Shown piece by piece: positions 1 to 7,925 of a stretch of DNA of 15,710 nt. A model generated the notes under the pieces. It was not told the origin of the DNA and did no database searches. It worked only from the letters and a program-made list of their open reading frames with translations. Each line of letters opens with the position of its first letter. The stretch's first letter is position 1. Source of the stretch: DASPLH01 sp035627675 (GTDB lineage: Bacteria; Acidobacteriota; Terriglobia; Terriglobales; Acidobacteriaceae); contig DASPLH010000045.1 of assembly GCA_035627675.1 (NCBI GenBank), positions 1 to 15,710 on the forward strand. Reading direction: 5' to 3'. Both the position numbers and the translations under genes were made by a program.

Positions 1-353
1 AGCGAGGAAAGACGGTGGTGAATTACCGCGCCAACAGGCTGTCGAGAAACGCCTCCACGACACGGCTCGCGCTCGACAATGGGGACAGTCTGCCGGTCAT
101 CTACTCGAATCCTAAGTTGAACGGCACCAGCTTCGAGGTGCTCCAGTGGTACCGGATGCCCGATTCCGACCTCTCGAGCCGCTACCTGGCCAAGGCAAAA
201 TCCATTACGGACGCACTGGTGAAACGGCACAACAACGCCGCGATCGTCGTGATCGCACGCCCCCTCCCGGCACAACCCGGGGAGATGCCCTCCGTGGCAG
301 TCGCCGACTTCGGGCGGCTGCTTCAACCCGCAGTCCGAGACCTGATCCCGTAA
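1..353 (+). CDS. EpsI-like (exosortase-associated, DUF3485-type) protein, C-terminal part
   Basis: The reading frame is open from the left edge (first whole codon at 3) to TAA at 351-353, so this is the 3' end of a longer gene; the GTG at 15 need not be the true start. The visible 110 or so residues contain FEVLQWYRMP, then a Tyr/Lys-containing helix (SRYLAKAKSITDAL), then IVVIARPL, and end in LIP. This order resembles the C-terminal half of EpsI proteins, where a YWYQ-type strand is followed by a conserved Lys helix and a VR strand. EpsI is known as a partner of, or fusion to, exosortases in exopolysaccharide/PEP-CTERM loci. Here the strand reads LQWYR rather than YWYQ, so it is a divergent member, and whether an exosortase is fused upstream cannot be seen. 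Its identity fits the exosortase-type neighbours downstream. The assignment is by motif pattern only. Confidence 0.55.
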   Translation, partial: RGKTVVNYRANRLSRNASTTRLALDNGDSLPVIYSNPKLNGTSFEVLQWYRMPDSDLSSRYLAKAKSITDALVKRHNNAAIVVIARPLPAQPGEMPSVAVADFGRLLQPAVRDLIP

Positions 354-389
354 ATCCAGAGTGTGAAAAGAATTGCACATCCCCACGGA

Positions 390-406
390 GTGGAAACTAT
401 TTTCCA
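390..406 (+). promoter_or_regulatory. Palindromic upstream activator site candidate
   Basis: A perfect inverted repeat TGGAAA-CTAT-TTTCCA lies at 391-406. The 16-mer at 390-405 (GTGGAAACTATTTTCC) matches 13 of 16 positions of the dyad at 11138-11153. Both copies sit about 100 bp upstream of a -24/-12 box, the usual distance for a sigma-54 enhancer-binding protein. A further half-site, GTGAAAA, is at 363-369. That an activator binds here is inferred; exosortase/PEP-CTERM systems are known to include a sigma-54-interacting response regulator (PrsR type). Confidence 0.5.
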
Positions 407-489
407 ACGGCGAAGGGAATGTTCTGGGCCTCTGCGGGTGGTTTTGCAGGGAAAAGCAGCCTTCGGGCGCTCTCCCAGCGGCGCGGATG

Positions 490-505
490 TGGAAGTCCGC
501 TTGCT
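490..505 (+). promoter_or_regulatory. Sigma-54 (-24/-12) promoter candidate for operon 1
   Basis: TGGAAGTCCGCTTGCT carries the invariant GG (491-492) and GC (503-504) with exactly 10 bases between them, plus a full TTGC. It fits TGGCAC-N5-TTGCW except at two positions of the -24 element. The predicted start of transcription, near 516, lies about 25 bases before the ATG at 541. The match was found by eye and no genome-wide background was computed. Confidence 0.55.
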
Positions 506-540
506 TATACATCGGAGAAGCTGTTTGCGAGCCTAAGAAT

Positions 541-2529
541 ATGTGCGGCATAGCCGGTATCTTCCATAAAGATCGAGACGTAGCGACTGACGCGTCGGGC
601 GTTCACCGGATGCTGGCCGCCATAGGTCATCGCGGGCCAGACGCCAGCGGTGCATACATTGACGGGCCGGTGGTCCTCGGCCATGCGCGCCTGAGCATCA
701 TCGACCTCGAGGGCGGCGCGCAGCCCATGAGTACCCTCGACGGGGCGCTCACGATCACGTTCAACGGCGAAATCTTCAACTATGTCGAGCTGCGGGAGGA
801 CCTCGCCGCCAGGGGCTACCAGTTCGCTACTCGCTCCGATACCGAAGTAATCCTGCGCGCGTACGAAGAGTACGGCGACGAATGCGTTCACCGCATGAAT
901 GGGCAGTGGGCATTCGCGATCTGGGACAAGCGGCGGAAGCGGCTGTTTATCTCGCGTGACCGTCTGGGCATTCGTCCGCTGTTCTACACGGAGTCGAATG
1001 GCCGGTTTCTGTTCGCCTCCGAGATGAAGGCGCTCTTTGCCGATCCCGCCGTGCCTCGCAAACTCGACCTGAAAGCTCTCGCACAGGTGTTCACGTTCTG
1101 GGTGACGTTGCCCCCGCGAACGACCTTTGAAGGCGTTTGTGAGCTGCCCCCGGGACACTCCATGTCGTTGCAGGACGGCAAGGTGTCGGTGACGAAGTAT
1201 TGGGAGGCGCAGTACGCGGCCCCGTACGAGATCGAAGACGACTCGCGAACCGAGCAGAGTTACAGCGAAGAATTGTGGGACCTTCTGCTGGATGCGACTC
1301 GCATACGGCTGCGCGCTGACGTGCCCGTGGGTTCGTATCTGAGCGGAGGTCTCGACTCTTCGGCAACCACGATGATGGCCAAGAAGTTCACCGACACCTC
1401 GGTGACGACTTTCTCGGTCGCATTCGAAAACCCCGAGTTCGACGAAAGTAAGTTCCAGAGCGAAGTAGCCCGGCACCTTGGCACCGAACATCACGTGATT
1501 CGCTGCTCGTCGGACAGCATTGGGAAAGACTTTCCGAAAGTCGTCTGGCACGCTGAAAAGCCGCTCATCCGCACGGCGCCGGTCCCGCTGTTCCAGTTGT
1601 CGGGCCTCGTGCGCCAGCACGGCTTCAAGGTGGTGCTGTCTGGCGAAGGCTCCGACGAGGTGCTGGGCGGATACGACATTTTCAAAGAGGCGAAGGTCCG
1701 CGCCTGGTGGGCTCGGCGTCCGGAATCGAAGCTGCGCCCGATGCTGCTGCGCAGGCTTTACCCGTATATGCCCGCGCTCCAGAAGCAATCGGACGCGGCG
1801 CTGAGGGGGTTCTTCCACGCGGCACCCGAGCACCTGGACAATCTCTTCTTTTCGCACTTGCCGCGCTGGGAACTGACCGCCAAGTTACAGATGCTGTTCA
1901 GCGCGGACACTCGCGCGCAATTGGGCGATTACAACCCATACGACGAATTGTCGGCGAGTCTGCCGGCGGATTTTCATCGCTGGAACGCTTTCCAGAAGGC
2001 GCAGTACCTCGAACTGAAGTTCCTGATGCCGGGATACATACTGGCCTCGCAGGGTGACCGCATGGCCATGGGGCACTCGGTCGAGATTCGGATGCCGTTC
2101 CTGGATTACCGCGTGGTCGAGTTTGCCGGACGCTTGCCGGTTCAGTTGAAGATGAAGGTGCTGAAAGAAAAATACCTGCTGAAGAAGTGCATGGCGCCTC
2201 ACCTTCCACCGTCGGTGCTTCGGCGCCCGAAGCAGCCATACCGCGCGCCCGACGGCGAGAGCCTGTTCAGTTCGGCGGCAAGGCCCTATGTCGATGAGGC
2301 GCTTGCGGCGGATCGGGTGGCCGACGATGGCATCTTCGACAGCAAGGCCGTCGGGGTGCTGGCTTCCAAGTTCGCACAGCGCCGCGCCAGCAGCATAAAG
2401 GACAACATGGCGCTCGTCGGTGTGCTTTCCACGCAATTGCTGCAACAGCAGTACGTACGTCAATTCCATGACAGAGTTGGGAAAATCGAAGATGCAGATT
2501 CAAGAGCAACTGCGGCAGTTCATCGTTAA
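541..2529 (+). CDS. AsnB-type glutamine-dependent amidotransferase (copy 1)
   Basis: A 662-residue class II glutamine amidotransferase of the asparagine synthase (glutamine-hydrolysing) family, which adenylates a carboxylate with ATP and amidates it with ammonia from glutamine. The start is fixed at 541 because the nucleophile must be Cys2 after removal of Met1 (MCGIAGIF); the frame is open further upstream, but a longer protein would bury this Cys. The N-terminal glutaminase shows HRGPD, RLSIIDL and FNGEIFNY. The synthetase domain has the PP-loop SGGLDSS (268-274) and SGEGSDE (367-373), keeping the Glu (369) equivalent to the catalytic Glu348 of E. coli AsnB. The region before it reads AEKPLIRTAPVPLF, a recognisable non-housekeeping subtype. 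It is longer than E. coli AsnB (554 residues). It heads operon 1, and its last 38 bases overlap the carrier protein gene. The Shine-Dalgarno is weak. In exosortase loci such enzymes are thought to modify polysaccharide or its precursors; the substrate is unknown. Confidence 0.9.
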   Translation: MCGIAGIFHKDRDVATDASGVHRMLAAIGHRGPDASGAYIDGPVVLGHARLSIIDLEGGAQPMSTLDGALTITFNGEIFNYVELREDLAARGYQFATRSDTEVILRAYEEYGDECVHRMNGQWAFAIWDKRRKRLFISRDRLGIRPLFYTESNGRFLFASEMKALFADPAVPRKLDLKALAQVFTFWVTLPPRTTFEGVCELPPGHSMSLQDGKVSVTKYWEAQYAAPYEIEDDSRTEQSYSEELWDLLLDATRIRLRADVPVGSYLSGGLDSSATTMMAKKFTDTSVTTFSVAFENPEFDESKFQSEVARHLGTEHHVIRCSSDSIGKDFPKVVWHAEKPLIRTAPVPLFQLSGLVRQHGFKVVLSGEGSDEVLGGYDIFKEAKVRAWWARRPESKLRPMLLRRLYPYMPALQKQSDAALRGFFHAAPEHLDNLFFSHLPRWELTAKLQMLFSADTRAQLGDYNPYDELSASLPADFHRWNAFQKAQYLELKFLMPGYILASQGDRMAMGHSVEIRMPFLDYRVVEFAGRLPVQLKMKVLKEKYLLKKCMAPHLPPSVLRRPKQPYRAPDGESLFSSAARPYVDEALAADRVADDGIFDSKAVGVLASKFAQRRASSIKDNMALVGVLSTQLLQQQYVRQFHDRVGKIEDADSRATAAVHR

Positions 2530-2758
2530 CAACTTCCTTTACGGGCAGGACAACGCCTTCTCCAACGATTCGTCGTTCCTGGAGAACGGCATTATCGACT
2601 CAACCGGCATGCTCGAGTTGATCGCCTTCCTCGAAGAAACCTACGGATTCAAGGTGGAGGACGAGGAACTCATTCCTGAGAACCTGGACTCGATCACGAA
2701 CCTCGTCGCATTCGTTGCGGCGAAGAAGGGTACATCGAAGGCCGCCGTTGCCCAGTGA
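2492..2758 (+). CDS. Acyl carrier protein (phosphopantetheine-binding)
   Basis: An 88-residue carrier protein with the usual four-helix pattern: LRQFIVNNFLYG, then SSFLENGIIDSTGMLELIAFLEETYGF, then a closing helix around ITNLVAFVAAK. Ser37 in the DST motif is the expected phosphopantetheine attachment site; DST instead of DSL is typical of carrier proteins outside fatty-acid synthesis. The start at 2492 gives the normal N-terminus (MQIQEQLRQF) and follows GGGA about ten bases upstream; an in-frame ATG at 2468 would add eight residues. It overlaps amidotransferase 1 by 38 bases and the next gene by about 11 bases. No ketosynthase or other fatty-acid gene is nearby. Its likely loader is the AMP-forming ligase at 11288, in operon 2. 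It probably holds an acyl or aminoacyl group for transfer to a glycan; the group itself is unknown. Confidence 0.88.
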   Translation: MQIQEQLRQFIVNNFLYGQDNAFSNDSSFLENGIIDSTGMLELIAFLEETYGFKVEDEELIPENLDSITNLVAFVAAKKGTSKAAVAQ

Positions 2759-4010
2759 AGCAATCCAATCCGCGAGGACTGGCACGGACGCGCCTGCATC
2801 GCGACAGGTAGCGGTTGAGGTTCGGCGCTTTCCCTATCCATATCGCTCGATGTTGGCGATATGCAGCGATCTGGACGAGACGCCGGACCGGCACGTCTAC
2901 TACGAGATCGCGCGTTACCTCAACACGCGCGAAGAGACGTCGATGGGTCGCGGCGTCGGCCTTGAGGTCGGCAACACGATCTACTTCGATATGCCGGCTT
3001 CGCAGTTTGCCTACTGGAACACGGACGACGCGGGGCGGGCCATGGTCCGGGACCTGATCAAGTCCGGGCACATCGACTGCCTGCATTCTTTTGGGGATCT
3101 GGCGACAACGCGTGGGCACGCGGGGCGTGCGTTGGAGGAGTTGGCAAGGCACGGCTGCAAGCTCGAGTGCTGGATCGATCACGCGACGGCCGTGACAAAC
3201 TTCGGCGCTGACATCATGCGGGGTCAGGGCGACGTGCCGGGTTCGCCGGCGTACCATGCCGACCTGACGTGTGACTTCGGCGTGAAATACGTCTGGCGCG
3301 GGCGCGTGACCAGCATCGTCGGACAGGACGTGCCGCGCAGCTATCGCGGCCTCGTTCGGCCCGATCATCTGGTCTCCGCGTTGAAGACCGCCGGGAAGGA
3401 ATTCGTCAAGGGCGCACTCGCCCGCGCAGGCAATGCGAAATACGAAATGCACGCGTCGAACCGCATCCTGCGCCAATCAACTCTGCGCGACGGACACGAC
3501 GTTGTCGAGTTCCTGCGCGCGAATCCGAATCCTGGCGGCGTCAGTTGTGGCGATACCGCGGACGGGATCGCCGATGTGCTGACCGCGCCGGTGCTCGACC
3601 GACTGGCTGCAAGCGGCGGGTTCGCCATCTTCTATACGCACCTGGGCAAGATCAAGGATCGAAAGGTGCCATTCAATGCGCGCACAAGGGCCGGCTTTGA
3701 GTTGCTGGCCGAGCGGCAAAACGATCGGCGCACTCTGGTCACCACCACCAGGAGACTGCTTGCGTATCGTCGAATGCTTGGGGGCATCGACGTGTCCCTT
3801 CGTGAGGGCACAGTGCCCGAACTTGTCTTGAGCAGGGCAGAGGATATCTGCGATACCGATCTGTCGGGATTGACCTTGTATGTTCCAGGTCCGCCGCCGT
3901 CGCGCGTGTTGCTCAACGGCCGGGAGATCAAGGTCGTTGTGAACGAGCCCGACGAAAGCGGGAGGAGAAGCATTTCACTTCCGTGGAGCCGCTTGGAATT
4001 TCCGCGATGA
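2748..4010 (+). CDS. Polysaccharide-deacetylase-like protein
   Basis: A protein of about 420 residues that looks like a divergent NodB/CE4-type polysaccharide deacetylase. Seen near the N-terminus is FPYPYRSMLAICSDLDETP (Asp41 and Asp43 as possible catalytic base and metal ligand). HIDCLHSFGD (His108, His113) follows, which could supply metal-binding histidines, and then CWIDHATAVTNFG (Asp144, His145). These replace the classical H[ST]xx[ST]H signature, so activity is not assured. The C-terminal 70 residues (LTLYVPGPPPSRVLLNG) look like a small beta domain. The start is chosen as TTG at 2748, with AAGG six bases upstream and an 11-base overlap with the carrier protein gene; TTG at 2715 is also possible. 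ATG at 2850 would remove the conserved FPYPYR segment and is less likely. The stop overlaps the next start as ATGA. Its role could be deacetylation of an N-acetyl sugar in the exopolysaccharide. The family call is tentative. Confidence 0.6.
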   Translation: MPSEAIQSARTGTDAPASRQVAVEVRRFPYPYRSMLAICSDLDETPDRHVYYEIARYLNTREETSMGRGVGLEVGNTIYFDMPASQFAYWNTDDAGRAMVRDLIKSGHIDCLHSFGDLATTRGHAGRALEELARHGCKLECWIDHATAVTNFGADIMRGQGDVPGSPAYHADLTCDFGVKYVWRGRVTSIVGQDVPRSYRGLVRPDHLVSALKTAGKEFVKGALARAGNAKYEMHASNRILRQSTLRDGHDVVEFLRANPNPGGVSCGDTADGIADVLTAPVLDRLAASGGFAIFYTHLGKIKDRKVPFNARTRAGFELLAERQNDRRTLVTTTRRLLAYRRMLGGIDVSLREGTVPELVLSRAEDICDTDLSGLTLYVPGPPPSRVLLNGREIKVVVNEPDESGRRSISLPWSRLEFPR

Positions 4011-5323
4011 ATCAGCTGAACGTCTCGCAACCCGCCGACCGTGGCGCTTCCGGACGAAGCGGCCCGTCCGAACAGACCCTCCGGATGAAGTTAACGCACG
4101 CTGTGCTTCGTGCAGCAGTGATGCTCTATCTCTCGGCGCTGTGGCTGGCGGGAAAATTGGGGCGCCCAAAGCGCGTGCTGCCGGAGCAGGCCGACGTGCT
4201 GCTTACCGGGACCTTCTACTCCGACAACTGGATTCGCGCTCACTTGGGTCCCATGGGGCAGGCGCGTGCCTTCAGGCGGGTGCGTATGGTGGCCACCTCT
4301 CCCGTGCCACAACTGGAGAATGTCGAGGCCGTTTACCCTCCAAGCTGGCTGCGCAAATCGTGCGGCGATGTACCTTCGCGGCTGATTACGTTCATCTGGA
4401 CAGCCCTGAGGACGAGGCCGGACGTAGTGGGAGGATTCCACCTTCTGTTCAACGGCCTGCTCGCTCTGCTGGTAGCGAGGATGATCGGGGCGCGGGCGGT
4501 GTACTTCGCGGTCGGCGGACCGGCGGAAGTGCTGGGCGGCGGGATCATGTCGGAGAACCGGCTATTTTCCAGGCTCGCGGCTCCGAGCGCGGAAATCGAG
4601 TGTGACCTCCTGCGGGCCGTCGGGACCTTCGACCTGGTGGTAACCATGGGAACGGGCGCGATCCAGTTCTATCGATCCCGCCATATCGGGTGCGAGTGCA
4701 GGGTGATCTCCGGCGGCATCGCCGCCGCAAGCGGCGACGGCGCGGATCGGGATTTCGATGTCATCTTCGTCGGCCGCCTCGCGCCCATCAAACGGGTCGA
4801 GTTGCTGTTGCGATCCCTCGCTGAGGCGAAGCAGACGCTACCCTCTCTGAGAGCCGTGATCGTCGGCGACGGTCCACTGCGTGGACAGCTGCAGCAACTC
4901 TCTGCCGAACTTGGGCTCGGCGACTCGGTTGTTTTTGCGGGTCACCAACAGGATGTGGGACATTGGCTGTCGCGAGCGCGCCTGTTCATTCTCACATCGC
5001 AGTCGGAGGGGCTGTCACTGTCGATGATGGAAGCGATGATGGCAGGGCTTCCGGTCATCGTTTCGAACGTTGGAGATCTTTCCGACATGGTTGAGAACGG
5101 GCGTTCCGGATATCTTGTTTCCGACTGCGTGCCGCAGCGATTCGCCGGACACATCGTGGAACTGATCGGGAACACGAGCCGCTGGCAGGCTTTCTCGGCG
5201 CAGGCACGTAAGACGGCAATGCTCTACGGAATCTCCGCTGCGGCCGCGCGATGGAACGAAGCGATGAGCAGCCTGCGGCCATGTAAGAAGTCAACACAAG
5301 CGGCAAGCGGAGGTACTCGATAG
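4007..5323 (+). CDS. GT4-family glycosyltransferase
   Basis: A 438-residue retaining glycosyltransferase of the GT4 (GT-B fold) type, expected to move a sugar from a nucleotide donor to a lipid-linked glycan at the inner face of the cytoplasmic membrane. The C-terminal Rossmann half is clear: VIFVGRLAPIKRVELLL (252-268), VGDGPLR (286-292), VVFAGHQQDV (308-317), and the donor-binding EX7E motif from Glu334 to Glu342 within SEGLSLSMMEAMMAGLPVI. The N-terminal half holds a hydrophobic segment (about 33-48) that may rest on the membrane, after a polar 25-residue tail. ATG at 4007 overlaps the previous stop by ATGA, with GGAA eight bases upstream; the frame is open to 3983, but this start is better supported. 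The stop abuts amidotransferase 2 with no gap. The sugar and the linkage cannot be told. Confidence 0.85.
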   Translation: MNQLNVSQPADRGASGRSGPSEQTLRMKLTHAVLRAAVMLYLSALWLAGKLGRPKRVLPEQADVLLTGTFYSDNWIRAHLGPMGQARAFRRVRMVATSPVPQLENVEAVYPPSWLRKSCGDVPSRLITFIWTALRTRPDVVGGFHLLFNGLLALLVARMIGARAVYFAVGGPAEVLGGGIMSENRLFSRLAAPSAEIECDLLRAVGTFDLVVTMGTGAIQFYRSRHIGCECRVISGGIAAASGDGADRDFDVIFVGRLAPIKRVELLLRSLAEAKQTLPSLRAVIVGDGPLRGQLQQLSAELGLGDSVVFAGHQQDVGHWLSRARLFILTSQSEGLSLSMMEAMMAGLPVIVSNVGDLSDMVENGRSGYLVSDCVPQRFAGHIVELIGNTSRWQAFSAQARKTAMLYGISAAAARWNEAMSSLRPCKKSTQAASGGTR

Positions 5324-7279
5324 ATGTGCGGCATCGCTGGATACGCCGGTTTCGACGACGAAGTCCTGTTGCGTTCGATGTGCGACAGCATCAGCCACCG
5401 AGGCCCCGACGCCGACGGCTTCTTTGTGGCCCCTGGAATCGGGCTGGGGATGCGCCGTCTGGCGATCATCGACCTGAAGACCGGGCAACAGCCCATCGCG
5501 AATGAGACGCAGACAGTCTGGGTGGTCTTCAACGGCGAGATCTACAACTATGAAGAGCTGCGTGCGGAGCTGATCGCACGCGGACACTCGTTCAGAACGA
5601 CATCGGACACGGAAACGATTGTCCACCTGTATGAAGAGCATGGGCTGGATTTCCTGCAACATCTGAGAGGCATGTTTGCGATTGCCCTGTGGGACACTCG
5701 TCTGCGACGCCTCGTGCTCGCGCGGGATCGCGTAGGGGAGAAGCCCCTCTTCTGGTCCTGCCCGGCGGGCAAGCTGTTGTTTGGCTCGGAGATCAAGACG
5801 ATTCTGCAGGCCAGGGGCTCACGAGAGGTTGACCGGCAAGCGGTTTGCGATTACCTGGCCGCGAGTTACGTTCCTCGCGAGCGAACGTTCTATCAATCTA
5901 TCCGGAAGTTGCCGCCCGGTCACATGCTGGTATGGGAGGAGGGTCGAGCGACCCTCCGACGCTACTACGGGTTCAAACAGGCGACAACGCGGCGGATCCC
6001 GTTTGAAGAGGCGCAACAGCGACTTGCAGAGGAACTCAACGAGAGTGTTCGGTTGTGCCTCAAGAGTGACGTCGAGGTCGGCGCTTTCCTGAGTGGCGGG
6101 CTCGACTCATCGACGATCGTCGCGTTGATGCGCCGGCATTCTGTAAAGGTGCAGACGTTCTCGATCGGATATGCGGCCGACGCAGCGGGATTCAGCGAAC
6201 TCGGCTATGCCAAGCGTGTCGCACAGCTTTATGGAACCGACCATCACGAACTGATTCTGGACGCATACGAAACCGTGGACATGCTTCCGCGAATCTTGTG
6301 GCACTACGACGAGCCGCACGGCGAGCCGACATCGATACTGGTCTATCAATTATGCGAGTTTACGCGCCGCCGCCTGAAGGTGGCGCTGGGCGGGACCGGC
6401 GGAGACGAGCTCTTCTTCGGCTATCCGCGCCATAAGGGCATTCGCCTGCTCCAACTCTACCGACTGCTGCCTCGGATCGTTCGCAAGCACCTGGTCGAGC
6501 GAGTGGTAGCACGCTGGCCGGAGTCGACGACGGGGAGCCGGTTCGCCAAACGCGCTCGCCGGTTCGTCCTCAATTCGGAAGCACCCAGCGACCAGGCGTA
6601 TCTCTCATGGGTGAGCCTGCTTCAGCCCGAGGTGCGAGCGGACCTTCTCTCCGGTCAGATGTACGCAGATTGCGAGGATGCCGCGGGAGACTCCTTCTTG
6701 CGGGACTACCTGATCGCGGACCAGAAGCGTGAATTGCTGGATCGCGCTGCCGATTTGGACATTGAAGGCTACCTGCCTGAGTACCAGCTGGCCTACATGG
6801 ACCGCATGAGTATGGCGCACGGGCTCGAGGTGAGATCGCCGTTCTGTGATTACCGCTTGGTCGAGTACGTACGCTCCTTGCCTGCTGCGTATCGGCTGCA
6901 CGGCACGCGGAGCAAACACATCCTCAAGGAAGTCGCGACGGAGTGGCTTCCTTCCGATATAGTCAACCGCAGCAAGGTGGGATTCGATTCACCGATCGGG
7001 CAGTGGTTCAAGGGCAAACTGAGAAGTTTCCTGGACAACTTCCTTTCGACCGACCAACTGGAGAAATCCGGACTCTTGAACCCTTCCGCTGTTCGTGCCC
7101 TGATGAGCGACCACTTCGGGGGGAAACGGGACTACTCGTTGCAGCTCTGGAGCGTGCTCGCGCTGGAAGCGTGGTTCCGGATGTATATAGAAGACAGGGT
7201 TGTGGACGGCCGGAACTACACGAGCTCCGACCTGCGCGGTGCGCCGAAAACGGAAGCGTTGTCCGTGCTGAACAGCTAG
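5324..7279 (+). CDS. AsnB-type amidotransferase, atypical copy 2 (exosortase-associated type)
   Basis: A 651-residue asparagine-synthase-like protein with a class II glutaminase domain (MCGIAGY with Cys2, HRGPDADG, RRLAIIDL, FNGEIYNY) and a synthetase domain with PP-loop SGGLDSS (257-263). It resembles the amidotransferases that accompany exosortase A systems. ATG at 5324 follows the glycosyltransferase stop directly, with GGAGG at 5309-5313, ten bases upstream. One difference matters: the segment equivalent to SGEGSDE of E. coli AsnB reads GGTGGDE (356-362), so the position of catalytic Glu348 is Thr358. Copy 1 keeps the Glu. Related AsnB-like proteins with Asp or Thr there are familiar, so this marks a subfamily with a different substrate or mechanism rather than a dead enzyme. 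It closes operon 1 and converges on the acetyltransferase gene. The product is unlikely to be free asparagine; amidation of a glycan or acyl carboxylate is inferred. Confidence 0.88.
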   Translation: MCGIAGYAGFDDEVLLRSMCDSISHRGPDADGFFVAPGIGLGMRRLAIIDLKTGQQPIANETQTVWVVFNGEIYNYEELRAELIARGHSFRTTSDTETIVHLYEEHGLDFLQHLRGMFAIALWDTRLRRLVLARDRVGEKPLFWSCPAGKLLFGSEIKTILQARGSREVDRQAVCDYLAASYVPRERTFYQSIRKLPPGHMLVWEEGRATLRRYYGFKQATTRRIPFEEAQQRLAEELNESVRLCLKSDVEVGAFLSGGLDSSTIVALMRRHSVKVQTFSIGYAADAAGFSELGYAKRVAQLYGTDHHELILDAYETVDMLPRILWHYDEPHGEPTSILVYQLCEFTRRRLKVALGGTGGDELFFGYPRHKGIRLLQLYRLLPRIVRKHLVERVVARWPESTTGSRFAKRARRFVLNSEAPSDQAYLSWVSLLQPEVRADLLSGQMYADCEDAAGDSFLRDYLIADQKRELLDRAADLDIEGYLPEYQLAYMDRMSMAHGLEVRSPFCDYRLVEYVRSLPAAYRLHGTRSKHILKEVATEWLPSDIVNRSKVGFDSPIGQWFKGKLRSFLDNFLSTDQLEKSGLLNPSAVRALMSDHFGGKRDYSLQLWSVLALEAWFRMYIEDRVVDGRNYTSSDLRGAPKTEALSVLNS

Positions 7280-7290
7280 CGTGATTGCGG

Positions 7291-7311
7291 CGCGCCCGGT
7301 GTGCGGGCATG
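7291..7311. terminator. Weak hairpin between convergent genes
   Basis: The 37-base gap between the stops of amidotransferase 2 and the acetyltransferase contains GCCCG-gtgtg-CGGGC (7294-7308), extended by two outer pairs across a mismatch. Convergent genes would share it as a terminator. No T-run follows on either strand, so an intrinsic terminator is not demonstrated. Confidence 0.2.
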
Positions 7312-7316
7312 AGAGG

Positions 7317-7925
7317 TCACGTCAGCGCTTCTTCTGGAAGCATGCGGGCGTCGCCGACGTCGTAGCGGTTGTTGATATAGCCTTCCGTGCCGCCTGTGGA
7401 TACGATCTGTCCGGGATTGCCCACTACCACGCAATGTGACGGGACATCGAAGTTCACGTATGCGTTGGGGGCAATCATCACGTCGTCACCAATCGTGATC
7501 CCGCCCACAATCGCCGCGTTCGCTCCAATCCAGACGCGGTCGCCAATCACCGGTGCACCAGCGGCTTTCCCGCGGTTGGTCTGGCCGATCGTGATCCCGC
7601 CGTGGAGGTTGATGTTGCTGCCTAATTTCGCGGCCGGGTTGATGACCGTGGCGCCAAGATGATTCATGAATAATCCGGGGCCGATCTCGGCCGTGTCCGG
7701 AATCTGATAGCCGAACTTGTACGTGTAGTGCTGGAGCAATAGCCTGGCCGCGACGTACGACAGACGCGCGAGCATCCCCTTGCGGCGCCGCAACACTCCG
7801 CAGCATCGCAGCACGCACGTATAGCGAAAGCCCGGCTCGTGTTGCAGTGTGCTCAGAGCCAATCGAATGGATGTCGAGCCTGTATACCGGTACAGATCCG
7901 AGTAGATAAGGCTCTTTAGCGTCAT
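7317..7925 (-). CDS. Serine-acetyltransferase-like hexapeptide O-acyltransferase
   Basis: A 202-residue left-handed beta-helix acyltransferase related to CysE, using acetyl-CoA or another acyl-CoA to acylate a hydroxyl group. The C-terminal two thirds show hexapeptide turns: IPDTAEIGPGLFMNH, VINPAAKLGSNINLHGG, ITIGQ, VIGDRVWIGANAAIVGGITIGDDVMIAPNAYV and VVVGNP. His89 in MNHLG fits the catalytic His of CysE (in DH). The ATG at 7925-7923 is chosen because AAGGAGG lies eight bases upstream (7940-7934); the frame continues upstream to 8051 without similar support. The N-terminal CysE domain is shortened compared with E. coli CysE (273 residues), and the flanking genes are for polysaccharide, so O-acetylation of a sugar is as likely as cysteine synthesis. 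It is the only - strand gene in the window and is transcribed away from the lipoprotein gene. Confidence 0.85.
   Translation of the reverse strand: MTLKSLIYSDLYRYTGSTSIRLALSTLQHEPGFRYTCVLRCCGVLRRRKGMLARLSYVAARLLLQHYTYKFGYQIPDTAEIGPGLFMNHLGATVINPAAKLGSNINLHGGITIGQTNRGKAAGAPVIGDRVWIGANAAIVGGITIGDDVMIAPNAYVNFDVPSHCVVVGNPGQIVSTGGTEGYINNRYDVGDARMLPEEALT

Noticed and set aside
373..540. An N-terminal extension of amidotransferase 1 by 56 residues
   Set aside because: The catalytic Cys must follow the start Met directly, and the stretch contains the promoter candidates.
505..1857. A 450-codon open frame on the - strand across amidotransferase 1
   Set aside because: Its translation shows no domain, whereas the + strand carries a full AsnB-type protein; long antisense frames are common at this GC content.
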